Part shown: in pieces, positions 35,998 through 48,300 of the stretch
How positions within the stretch are numbered: position 1 is the first letter of the stretch
Layout: every line of letters begins with the position of its first letter
Assembly: GCA_002633005.1 (NCBI GenBank)
Contig: NMRA01000208.1
Span: forward strand, 103,504 to 167,503
From: Phoronis australis
Lineage: Eukaryota; Phoronida; Phoronidae
Direction of reading: 5' to 3'
Length of the DNA stretch: 64,000 nucleotides
Translations under genes and position numbers: made by a program
Notes under the pieces: generated by a model
Databases searched by the model: none
What the model saw: the letters and a program-made list of their open reading frames with translations, nothing else
What the model was told of the DNA's origin: nothing

Positions 35998-38900
35998 AGT
36001 TACCCGCCGTTTTACTCAATTGCGACCTAATCCACCAGATCTTGCAGGCTTGGAAAACCCAACAGACGCTGGCGAAACGCTGTACTTTTACCTCAACGGT
36101 AAGTTCACTAACGATTCATAATTTTCTGCATAGTATACTCGTACTTTGAGTTATAAGATACATCGATCTATTAACAAATCTTTCCCGGGTCGATGAAAAT
36201 CGCCCACTTAAGTTGAAAGTAAATCAGTGTCAAGGTGCGCGACCTCGAAGACTCTATACGAGCAACGGAGGTACCACGTCAGAAATCCCCAATAAGGTAA
36301 TGACCTGTCCTTGACCGACGATAAGATGAAAACCCAGATAACGAAAACAGGCAATCTCAGAGCCATAACTAAAGCGATTCTTATTGCGGTCGCCAGCGCA
36401 TTGCATTGATAGAAGATCTCGAAAGTTTGGCAGAAGATAATGTCAATACGGGAAATTTTCTTGACGTTTTGCAACTGTTGAGTATACCTATGATGAAATA
36501 TTTGCGGCACCAGAAAGTGAAAAATGCCATGTAGTCTTCACCTTAAATACAAAATGAAGTTATCGAATTCATTAGATGGAACACAATAAAAAGATTCTAA
36601 ACCCTGTTTCGACGAATCTTCGTTTTGTCACGTGATAATGCATCATTGGTATCAAATGAATCTTGAAAGTTAAACACAGGAATCAATTAAAAATTTATAC
36701 TCCTTATGTCACAACGTTTGAGAAGATAAATCCCAGGAAGATAAAATTTGAAAGCCAATCAACCTAGTGTGTATCTCGTCGTTTCAATGCGCATGCGCAA
36801 TGTTGAACTGAAAATGGAATTGACAACATCTACATTGAGATAACTGAACTTGTTGCGTTTGAATTCCTTGACATTTATTTATTGAAAACTTATTGCGTCA
36901 CCCAGTTTAGCTCCTTAGGGGCGCTCCCGGAAAAGGTACAGAGTCGATCGTTGCCAGTTTTTGCGAAATATCATCAAAAAGTCCACTGTTTTAGAAATTC
37001 GAATCTACCGTTGCGCAATCCTGGCTACGGGCCTGCATCAGGACATATGGACCTTTGGAGACCTCGTTGTGCGTATAATACTTTGTGACGTAGGCTGTAA
37101 AAATTTCATCAAGACACTTTAATTCAATTAACTTGCTGAACTGTAAAATAATCTCAAAATATTTTCCGACTTAGATGAAAAATGATTTATGGACTTGAAA
37201 AAGAATCCGTTTGAGGCAGTACTCTGTGCATAAGACGATAGCCCGTACTCTATACATAAAACGACAGAAGACGACAGCCCGCACTATGTACATAAAACGA
37301 CAGCCCGTACTTTGTACATAAAACGGCAGGCCACAACAACCACACTCGCTAAGTCTGTCAATTATTTCTAAAGCCTAGAAATCACTTCCAATTTGACTAC
37401 AAAATAACTCCATGTCGAGACCAACTTCATAACTGTGGAGTGGCCTAAACCAGTGTAGCGGAAGGTAAAACCACATAAACAATCAACTAATGTAGTAGGT
37501 TGAAAACAAAACGATGACCACCTGTCTCACATGCTGTACTCGCAAGAGTGATAACAACAGTCGGCTATGGTTGACCACACGGAAACTACTCACCCAGTAA
37601 CAAGTACTCTTAAAAATAGAGCACTCGGCAAATACAGGGCTTACTGCCAGTATTGAACAATGAACAGCAATGCACTTGTTGGTTAAGTCATTTAGACAGA
37701 GCGCTCGTGCCTCACTACATAGCAACTTACAGCTTTCAATACAAATAATATATATACAGTAGTAGTCTACACTAGCTTTCATAAAGATCGAACCAAACGT
37801 CCACCTGTAAACTACTATGAAGGAAAAGACAGCACTGCTCTTTTGTTAACAGTGTTTAAATTCGTCATCTCTACAAAACAGTTGTTTGAATTGTGACAAC
37901 ATCGCTTTATGAAGATTTGGCGATAGCTTGTGCAGTGGTAGAGACCATGGACCATTGAAAGTAGACTTCTTAGCAACAAAAAAATCTTTATTGTTCATGT
38001 GCCAAAGAAACAATGGAACATATTAGGTAAGTCAAGTTCAGCATTGCCAGGCAGCACAACAGTAACACAATGGTAGTTTAATACTTGCATGTAGTAATTC
38101 TAAACTAAGGACTAGGGGACACTTCCTTGATAACAAGTTTGTTTATCAGATGTAGCACAACGTTAGGAGAATTCTTCTCCAATGGCACTCCCTAACTCAA
38201 TCCTATCACAAATACTCCTTACATATAACATAAACTAAGAAAACAATAACCAACAGTCAGTTCTTGTAGTACGCCTGAACACAGCCATTTTGTTATCAAC
38301 CTTGGCAACTAATTAGTTAAATCATTGTGAATTCATAATCATTGTTGATCCATTCGTTAATAAGCCATCATTGTATTGTGAAGCCTTACTGTAGCTTTGT
38401 GACTGACACTACAGTGTAATCCATTCATTACAGTTGACATCAGACAGTTTTTGAATGACACACTGCTTAGCATAATGACTGGTTAGTTAGTATTTACACT
38501 TGGGAAACAGAATTGGATCATGCAATACACAATACTGTTAGAGCCTCATGCAAATAAAACTACAGACCGAATACACCAAGGTGAAGATTGCCCACAATTA
38601 ATTTGAGTTACTCCAGTTTCTGAAGTTTGCAACTTCAAATTGATTTAATTGGGGCAAACAAGACTCTGCAAGATTGCGAGAAATTGCCATACACTACAGG
38701 CAAAGCTTGTGACTAGCTTTACTGTTAAAATTTGATGTCTAGGGAGCTTTCCAAACGTATCCAAGTTTACACTGATGTCAAAGGATGTTTACACATCAAC
38801 CATCATCTCACAATACATTGACAGCAGTGTTGTAGACGAAGTCCTCAGAATAGAACAAGAGAAGCCAAACCAAAAACATCTTGACAAAGTTTTGGTTGTT

Positions 38901-39099
38901 GAAAAGATAGGGAGAGACTTGATCAACATCAGGGTAGCGAGATCAGAACTATCAGTGAAACAGAAAAAATATGAAAAGATAAACATGTGGACTGCTTACA
39001 TGAATGTTTACATTGTGCACATACTTATACGTATAACTGTAATGCAATACTTTAGCCAGTGATACTACTTAAAGACATCTGTACAAATTCTGTCCCACT
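35998..39099. other. Intergenic, including the likely spartin 3' UTR
   Basis: Direct repeats containing CATAAAACGACAGCCCGTAC lie at about 37,228-37,327 (roughly three or four units). The minus strand downstream of the spartin stop codon has an AATAAA at 37,987-37,992, one possible polyadenylation signal giving a UTR of about 1.1 kb. Other hexamers cannot be excluded. No other gene is recognised. Confidence 0.4.
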
Positions 39100-39316
39100 T
39101 CACTTGGTGTTGAATTGTTCCATCTCCTTTTTCTCCAGTTCACCAGTCTTGTCCACCATAGACGATTCCTCTTCTAGAAGCGCTGCCCCAGTGTCCTTGG
39201 CTGCCCGTTTGACCACTGCCCTGAGGCCAAGGTTCTTCACGTTGTAACCAGTCATGGTGATATTACCAACGGAGAATAGAGCATGCTCAGTCAGGTGACC
39301 AGCATCTTTACCATAT
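39100..39316 (-). CDS. SPART: Spartin terminal coding exon
   Basis: 217 nt from the acceptor GTTCTGTAG to a stop at 39,100. It encodes YGKDAGHLTEHALFSVGNIT, then MTGYNVKNLGLRAVVKRAAK, then DTGAALLEEE, the conserved C-terminus of the senescence-type domain. Confidence 0.94.
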
Positions 39317-42300
39317 CTACAGAACAACAAATGAAAAAGCATTACATAAATTAAGACCAAGGGAATTGATTTGTTGGTAGGACCAAAAGAAACCTGGAGA
39401 CTGGTTGGTAGGACCAAGAGAGTCCTGGAGATTGATTGATTGGTAGTGCCAGAGAGTCCTGGAGACTCACTGGTTGGTAGGGTCAGAGAGTCCTGGAGAT
39501 TGATTGGTTGGTAGGGTCAGAGAGACCTGGAGATTGGTTGGTAGGGCCAGAGTGTCTTGGAGACAACAAACACACAACAAAGCCAGGAGTAGGAATACTA
39601 GAGAATAGTGCTCAAAGTCAAACCATAGAAACTATTGTTACTTGCACCAGGTCTGCTTGACTGTCATTAACTAATTCCTAGATCCTCAGAGATATCTGGT
39701 TTCCTTTGATTGGATGATTTTGACTACAGCTAGTAGCAGGAAATCCAGTCATGTGGGACCTTGTTTGTCTGGTTGCATTGTCAACACTCTCATTCAATAC
39801 CAATGACTATTTGAAGCTGTCAACGCCTACCTTACTGAACAAAGCTTAAGGTTTAGATGTAGACAGCCACCTGCATCCCTTTGTAAAATCAGTATTTCTA
39901 TTGGCACAGGATCACCACCTTTTCATTGCTAAGCTCATTTGTCATATCATCTAAATGGTTGAATACGACGCATGAAATTCCTTCCCACCAGCAAATGTTT
40001 CTTAAGCAGTTGTTCAATCTCACCTACACAGAACTGATCAAATCGTTCCCCCCTCGTAATAAATACCATAAACTACATCACTAATGCAATCTTGCTTGTC
40101 TTTAAGGTACATCAAGAGTTGTCTTTAGGGTGCACCAAGAGTTGTCTTTAGGGTGCACCAAGAGTTGTCTTTAGGGTGCACCAAGAGTTGTCTTTAGGGT
40201 GCACCAAGAGTTGTCTTTAGGGTGCACCAAGAGTTGTCTTTAGGGTGCACCAAGAGTTGTCTTTAGGGTGCCCCAGGAGTTGTCTTACGGGTGCACCAAG
40301 AGGTGTCTTTAGGGTGCACCAAGAGTTGTCTTCAAGGTGCACCAAGAGTTGTCTCAACATTCTGCTTTATGTGACACTTGGATCCCAAAATGACCAAAGA
40401 TCAGTTGTAACTTTTCAGATGAACCTCCAATGAACGGGAAACAGACATTAGTCTTAGGATCTCACGGATGTTCTCCTGTTGCCTGGTTTCATTAGCCAGA
40501 CCATTTTGGGTAATCGCATTTAGAAAGAGTACGCCTTAAATGTAATTTCTGTTTCTCATCCTCGACGGAGTCTATATCAGAACATTTACAATGGATCTGT
40601 GGTCGGTTTGGTACGTATCAGAGTGGCTCATGAACCACTCGAATGTTGAGACAGCTCTTTTTAAAATAATAATTGCAGGTGGTCTGGTACACGTGCCAGA
40701 CGTGCACAGGTGAACCTATTGCACCGATCAACTGGAACCATTTTTATTCTTTACTAAGATACAGTTAAAGCAAGTTGAGGAGGAAGCAACCTGACTCAAG
40801 GGTCTAGCAGAGTGCCTAAGTGGGACTCGAACCCACAACCTTTAGTAAAGGTAGTGGACACCTATCCCATTAGGCGACAATGCTTCCTCTGAGACAACTC
40901 TTGGTCCAACAAGAGAAAGGTCGCATTAGTGGTATAGTTTGTAGTATAGTTTGTGAGGGGAAAAGGCGTGATCAGATCTATGTGTACAATAATGAACAAC
41001 ACCTTAACAAAAGTATGTACCAACATAGAAGACCTGCTGGGGAAGGAAGTTCATCTGTGATCTACAAACATTTATATAAAAATGTGGAGATGTTGTGTAG
41101 AGAGAAGAAATTGATTCAACAGAGTGTTACAGGAGGCTGCCCTAAGACCTTCTGTCAATAAGCAAGGTGGCGCCACATTCAAATTGTTGTTGGCAATGAA
41201 AGAGAACGTAGTCAACATGGCCATACAAACAAAATCCCACATGACCAGAGTTCCCACCACTAGTAGTCAACATCATCGCATCAAAGAAGATGAGATGTCA
41301 CCGAGGATCTAGGTAAACACAATCTCAGAGACCAGATTCAAGTAAGAATAGAATGCATTTGCTGGATGGCTCAAGAAGTACATTTGCTACCATGGAAACT
41401 GTTAAAACATGAGTTAAATTATCCTCCTTATAACTTAGAGGTCATCTTGGGTCATCCAATACACTAATTGTTTGAATGTTGAAGTCAGGGCCTGGCATCA
41501 AATCTTTCTTCTAAAAATCAATATTTTCCAATCTAGTTTATTACAAACTACAGGTAAGCATCTATTATCCTGAGACCCATTCCAAGAAACTGGCATAAGT
41601 TCATTTTTTACTTAAGTCTAAGATTTGTCTAAATTCCAAACTTTGAAACTTCCACATGCAGTAAGTTATTCAAACTTAAGACAAAACTGAAGTCAAAAAA
41701 CTTAAGTCAAACTTAAGATCACTTTCTTGTAACGGACTCAAGACAAATTGAAGTTTTATCTTAAAATTGACTTAAATTTAAAATTTACCCTAGCTAAGTC
41801 AGTTTTCTAGGAAAAGGCCCCCGTGCTTTGGTGCATTATGGTTTATGGAGATGATATCCTAATCCTAGTTCACACTTGATGGCCCAGCACACGAGCTTTA
41901 TGTTTGAGTAAGAACTAGAAATCTAAAGTTTTCACTCGAATTCTCGAGATTGTAGTTTGTCTCATTAAGTGTAAACGTGTACTAGAAACTTGTTTGTAAT
42001 AATCATAATGTACTCAAGCAATAAATAATCGTCACTTCTCTTCATTTCCCACAAAAGCAGGACAGAGTTCAGTTTCCAATACAAAGAGTAGACCCCAGGC
42101 CTAGATCTGTGTCGTGACTTGTGTTAATCAAAACGTCATTTTCTATTACGTCAGTATTGACAAAACTAAAATGACTTCTCAGCTCTGATTTAAACGTCAT
42201 TTCAGGCATTGAATGGAGTGAACGTCGTGAACAACACAAGCTATCGTGTGATATCTGCACTAAGATACTCCCTTACTTGTGATCAACAATTTGAACAGTT

Positions 42301-45300
42301 TCCTCCGCTAAACTTTTCAGTAATGATTTGGCAGCTTCCTCCAAGCCCAGGTAAACTGTACTGAAACCTGAAAACAACAAAAAAATGAGAGATGACCTCG
42401 GATGAGCAGATGTTGCTCACAACGAAGTTATACAAGAAGCAAGACAAAAAATTATTTTTTGTTTATCAGATCAATAATTTTTTGAAACCCCTCTTCCTCA
42501 TTCACTGAGACTTTTTGTTACCAAGGACAAAACCTGAAACAACAGTGAATGTTTTCCACAGATCCAGTTGGAGACGAATCACTGGCACATCTAGCATATT
42601 TTAAGGGGACCAACTACATCTTTTTAAAGTTTTAAAGACAATGTCCATGTAAACCCTAAAAACACCACGTCGATGACATTGCCTGATACTTTTGGGTGCC
42701 ATCCATTGGGCGGCTATGTAAAGATGTGCATTAGTCAAATCTTATAACAAGAGCAACCTAAAGCATTGAAATGCACAAATGGTATGATTCTAGTAATGTT
42801 TATTAGTATCAAAAATGACTGTTAGATGGCACAGAACATGTCGAGCCTCTTGGGAAAATGAGAAGGCGTAGTAGTTTCCCTGATAGAAAACTATTCGCCC
42901 AATTTTATGAAAATTCGTCAAGATTCTCAAGATACATAGGAGGCAAACGTGAAAAAATTAAACAGCCAATAGAGGCACAGTGGTAGTCGTATTTGTCTAC
43001 CTGTTGTTAAGTTAATAGAAATACCGTACACTTGACAAATTTCCAAAAGGAAATACAGCAGTAGATACAAAAATAACAATAGAGGGCACCACAGTAGTTG
43101 ACCCATTAGTCATCAGTAGTGCTCTTGCTCCCCAAATTTCATGGAAAGCCGTTGAAGCACTCTGAAGATATGGAGACAAACAAAAAAATAAAATTGCCAC
43201 TAGGGAGCACAACTGCAGGTCAAAGCTGTCCGAAAGTCATCAGTTGTTATAACATTCATAAAAACACTTGCTAAATTTCACAAGATTCCATAAGCGTAGG
43301 AGATGCAGTTGCAGTGGCAAAAAAACTCAAAACTGCTGCTAGAGGACTCTGCAGTAGTCAGTCTCATCTGAAAAACATCGTCAGCTGTGGACTTCTCAGC
43401 ATATACACATCTACCAGGTTTCATGAAGATCCTCCTTGAAGTTTGGCAGAGAAATAGGTGGATGTCAAAAACACTTGTAAATAAATAAAAATGGCCTCTG
43501 GGCAGTGCAGACTATGTCAAATCCATCCGAAAATGGAAAGGCTTGGTCTCCTTAATACAAAACTATTTGCCAAGTTTCATGAAAATTCGACAAGATACAG
43601 AGGCAAACGTAAACTACTAAAATTGCCGTTAGGGGGCACAGCGGTAATCAGTTTCATTAAAAAGTCGCTGTCATTCATCGTCATCTCCATAAGTACACAT
43701 CTCTTAATTCTCATGAAGATCCTTCAAGGTGAAGAAACAGCAGCAGACACTGGACACACAGAGACGGCAGTAATATGCAACCACAGACATATGAAATATG
43801 ACACACAGAGATGGCAATAACATGAAATCACAGACATATGTAATATGACCCACAGAGATGACAGTAATATGCAACCACAGACATGTAATATGACACACAG
43901 AGATGACAGTAATATGCAACCACAGACATGTAATATGACACACAGAGATGACAGCAATATGCAACCAGACATATGTAATATGACACACAGAGATGACAGT
44001 AAAATGCAACCACAGATTAATATGAGGGCAGCTAAAAATATATTGGTGCATACGAATGGATAACACGTCCGCACTAAGGCTGGGGCGAATTTTGTGAGAT
44101 GAAGCAAGTCTCCACGAGATCGTGTCACGTATTTCAAGCACGTGGTCTCATTAGCTTTCTCTCATTAGCGACAGACATTTAATGAATGAGTTTCTAGTAA
44201 TTGAAAAACAATAAACATCAGTTCAGACCTTCTGACATTGCCCATTTACCTAATGCATACTTCAACTGATTCTTTGTAGCCGGTGGTAGTCCAATATATC
44301 TATTTGTAACTTTGTTCATATGAACAATCATTAATAGCAATAAACTAAGTGACATAATTCAATACAATTTATTCTATGGTAATCAACTTGGCATACATCC
44401 TACTGTATAATGCATGATCTAGAGTGCACAGCATTATGCAGCCGTGCTATGTAGATACATGACATGTAATGAAACTGAGTGCACAGCCTTACACAGCCAT
44501 GCTATGTAGATACATGACAAGTAATGAAACTGAGTGCACAGCCTTACACAGCCATGCTATGTAGATACATGACAAGTAATGAAACTGAGTGCACAGTCTT
44601 ACACAGCCATGCTAGGTAGATACATGACATGTAATGAAACTGAGTGCACAGCCTTACACAGCCATGCTAGGTAGATACTTGACATATAATGAAGATGGTC
44701 TAGGTATTGGTTAAAACTAAACTTTGTCTAATGCTCAGAACATCAGCCAAGCATAAATCGACATGACAAACACTTGAAATGAAAAAATTTTAATGGTGTC
44801 ACAAATTCAACTGTTCAACTGAAGGATATCTCAAGTTTTCGAAAACAGCTTGGTGGAATTCGCTGAAATTTTCCGAACTTAATATTTATTCATCAATCTT
44901 AAAAATACTGTTAGGATTTTTGACAGAAAGGCTTAGTTTTTGCGCAGTGTAACAAAGACAAATACAACTGCTATTTTTTACAAAAAATACCTTACGTTTT
45001 GCGAGTTGATTTGTCATAGAAACCAAACGAAAAGACTATTAGTAATAGAAAATTCTTAACAGCATTTTTGAAGTAACTGGTGAAGTTTTCATTTCAAAGA
45101 GTTTCATTAAAATTGACTGAGGGGTTATTTTGCTATAAATGTACCTTTTCGAAAAATGAAAATTTGACTTAAAAAAGTGTTGACGAAATAATAATAAATA
45201 CAAAACATATTTGCATAATACCTGATCTTTTTTCTTTCAGAAAATATATACTTTTCCTAGCTGACATATCCTGGTTTTTGTGATTTACAAGTTAGAATGG

Positions 45301-48300
45301 AGGCCACTAAATAAGGTTTGAGATAACGTAATAAGATATTGCTAAATGTGCATATCCATCCTAAAAGAATAGCAAACAAATGTAAAATAATTACATCACT
45401 TTTTGGTCATAGTAAGATTAAAAAAAGGACAATCGCCACACAAATAAAAAAGTTCATGTTCATTGAATATTTCGTCTATTCATAAAACATAATGAGGATA
45501 ATATAATATACAATAAGACATCAAGTGTCGAATACCAGTCAAGTCACATCCATGTCGTGAAATGAGAGTAGAAAGAGATACAGGGAATAGTAAGCACGTC
45601 ATCACCATAGATGCAGGGTCACTGAGCTCTGCATGTCATTCAGAGAATCAGAATCTTTTTTATTTGTGCGGCGATTGTCCGTTTTTTAAAACGTAATATG
45701 AAATAATATATTGTGATATGATTACTGATACTTTTGTCGTCTGATTGGCTAACACACGGTACAGTGAGGTCTGTAATGAGGTGATGTACCCCAGCCAGCA
45801 GTTAAATATTACTTTTCAAGCCTCCCGTACGACAGCTGCTACTATATGTCAATATTATGTCCAATTACAGGCTGCAGAATCCAAGTTAACCATCAGACGA
45901 TGACAGAACATCAAATTACGAAAATGTATGCCAATCCAGCAGATAAAATCAGAGAAATGAAGCATGCATGGTCCTCTATTATACACAAGATTTACCCTCG
46001 GGCAACATTGCATTCACAGTCTATACAACCTGCCACTACCCTCAGGGTCAGTCCATATAAATATAATGAAAAGATATCTTACATGTATGGGTATCAATGG
46101 CAATCATGTAGTTTTATATGAAAATCGGGAAACAAGAGGAAAAGTTGTGAAAAGCAAGTGCATTACATGAACATTGACGTCATTAGACAGAGCCACTACA
46201 GAAGTATCATTGTTTCAAAATGTTACTTCAGATATAAAGACTGTAGAAGCACACGACTGAATAGTGGCCGACAGATCAGTCCACTTTCACCCTTACCTTT
46301 CAGACCCCCTGCTGCTACCTCAACCACATTGTCCAGTTTTGACCGTCCATCTACTTCATCTTTGTCAGTCACACTCTTTGGTAAATACGTCTTGCACGTT
46401 GACTTGATGTGGGGCGCCACCTGGCGTCCAATAGCAACAGTGGCCTGACCCAGTGCACTGACTGCAATGCATCAATGTGAACCAGTATGACTAATCTTGT
46501 TTTATTCTTACAAACATGTAAAGTCGACCATTGTTATAATGCAATCCTGAATGACTTGTCTGCTTTTATTCATAAAACACGGAGTCAACCCTCGTTACTA
46601 TGTGATCCAAGAACCCAGTTTAGAACATTAACAGCAATGTACCATACAAACTTATATGTCTCAATTTTGGAAAAGCATATAACATCCAGAATGTTCCACC
46701 TCTAGAGACTCATTTTTTTCATAAACTGCAGTGGAAGACCTTACAAGCTAGTCTGAAGAGCGTGTGCATATCGCACACATCACTGCATTACCATTTGACT
46801 TGTGTATATACAGAAGCAAAGTCAGTTTTATTTGATGTCTGAAGAAGCCTCAATGGAACACTACATGGGGGTAACTTAAACAAATTAGTCTGCATTAAAA
46901 AGTAGATATTGCATGAAAGTACCAAGCAGCAGCCGCAAAGGAAACTGAACGCAGAGTATTATTTATTTCTGCTAATTTTGTTTTCAATTGGCAACAACGG
47001 CCCTCTTAGGGGCCAACAAAATGACCAAAAGTGGCTGTACTCAATATTTACATGTAAATTATCCCATCTAGGTAAGATAACTGATTCAGGGGATGGAATT
47101 TTGCAAAGAATTCTGCTACTGAAATTTTCCGCACTTATCTCAAGTTTCCACGAAAAACTTTCAATGCCAAGAGAAGCGACAATAGAGCAGGTCAACACAG
47201 CAAACGGTTAGTACTGGTAGCATGCTCAGTCAGCAGTTTCTTCAAAAATACTACGTCAAAGCCATGTCAGAAAAAGAAACAAATCGTTCAGATTCAAATG
47301 ACCTAAAAAGTCTACGCTGGTTACCAAGAACTATCACCATGACTACAACATGTCCCTTAATGTATGCATGCATTAATTTTGTAATTAAACATTCTTGCCA
47401 AACACTGAAACCTCTAATAGTGGCAAAGTACACCACTGCTTACAAATAAAATTATGACCTTGACCTCTTTCCAATCATTGCCAGAATAATCACAGAAATA
47501 AATTAACAAAGATGTTTAAGCTGCATTAGGTCCTGTTTAGCTGACTAAACACTTAAATCCAATTAAGCTCTTCACTTTCATTTCCATGACCAATAAAAAC
47601 AAAGTCATCAATAAATCAAGAAAGTGCATGTCTTGTGACTTAAATTGGTGACTGCAATACAATCCAATCACAGTGTGCAATATCACAGTATGCAATATCA
47701 CAGTATGCAATATCACAGTATGCAATATCACAGTACGCAATATCACAGTACGCAATATCACAGTACGCAATATCACGGTACGCAATATAACGGTATGCAA
47801 TATCACGGTACGCAATATAACGGTATGCAATATCACGGTATGCAATATTAGAAGACTAATTTTTGAGAGTAAAAGGCCTACTCAATTATCATTTAAAGCC
47901 AGGGTAAGGGCCTTTCATACTAACGTCAAAGCGTCGATGGTTTGGGGAGTTGCGGTCAGTATGAACGCTTCACTCCAGTCATGGATCGAAGTTAACAGCT
48001 CCAGTTAACATCGCAGTTAATACGTGGATTTAACAGCGCAGCATCGACGCTGCACTGCAGTATGAACAGTTAACTTCGGTCCTATCGAAAATATCACTAG
48101 GTGTAAATGTTATCGTCAACAATTACAGGATAGTGCCGTCATTAATACATGCTCTAATAATAATGAATCGTCAATTAGCACATGTAAATGTTCCCCCAAA
48201 TTGTCACATTGAAAAAATCTTCGTGTGCAGCGCTACCTTGCGATAACTTCGATGACGACAGCGTCACAGACCGGTTACTTCGATGTTCATTAACTACCAA

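Noticed and set aside
40800-40893. A functional tRNA gene
   Set aside because: A- and B-box-like segments are present, but the arms pair poorly, and the same head-body arrangement recurs at 61,963, so it is a SINE.
43704-44141. Long minus-strand frames with repeated ICL/VAYYCHLCVSYY words
   Set aside because: They come from the 45-48 bp minisatellite in spartin intron 4. Two frames are open at once, which a real gene would not show.
47537-48008. Repetitive frames (ILHTV, QYHSM, CNITV) on both strands
   Set aside because: The 15-bp repeat unit is a multiple of three, so three frames stay open automatically.
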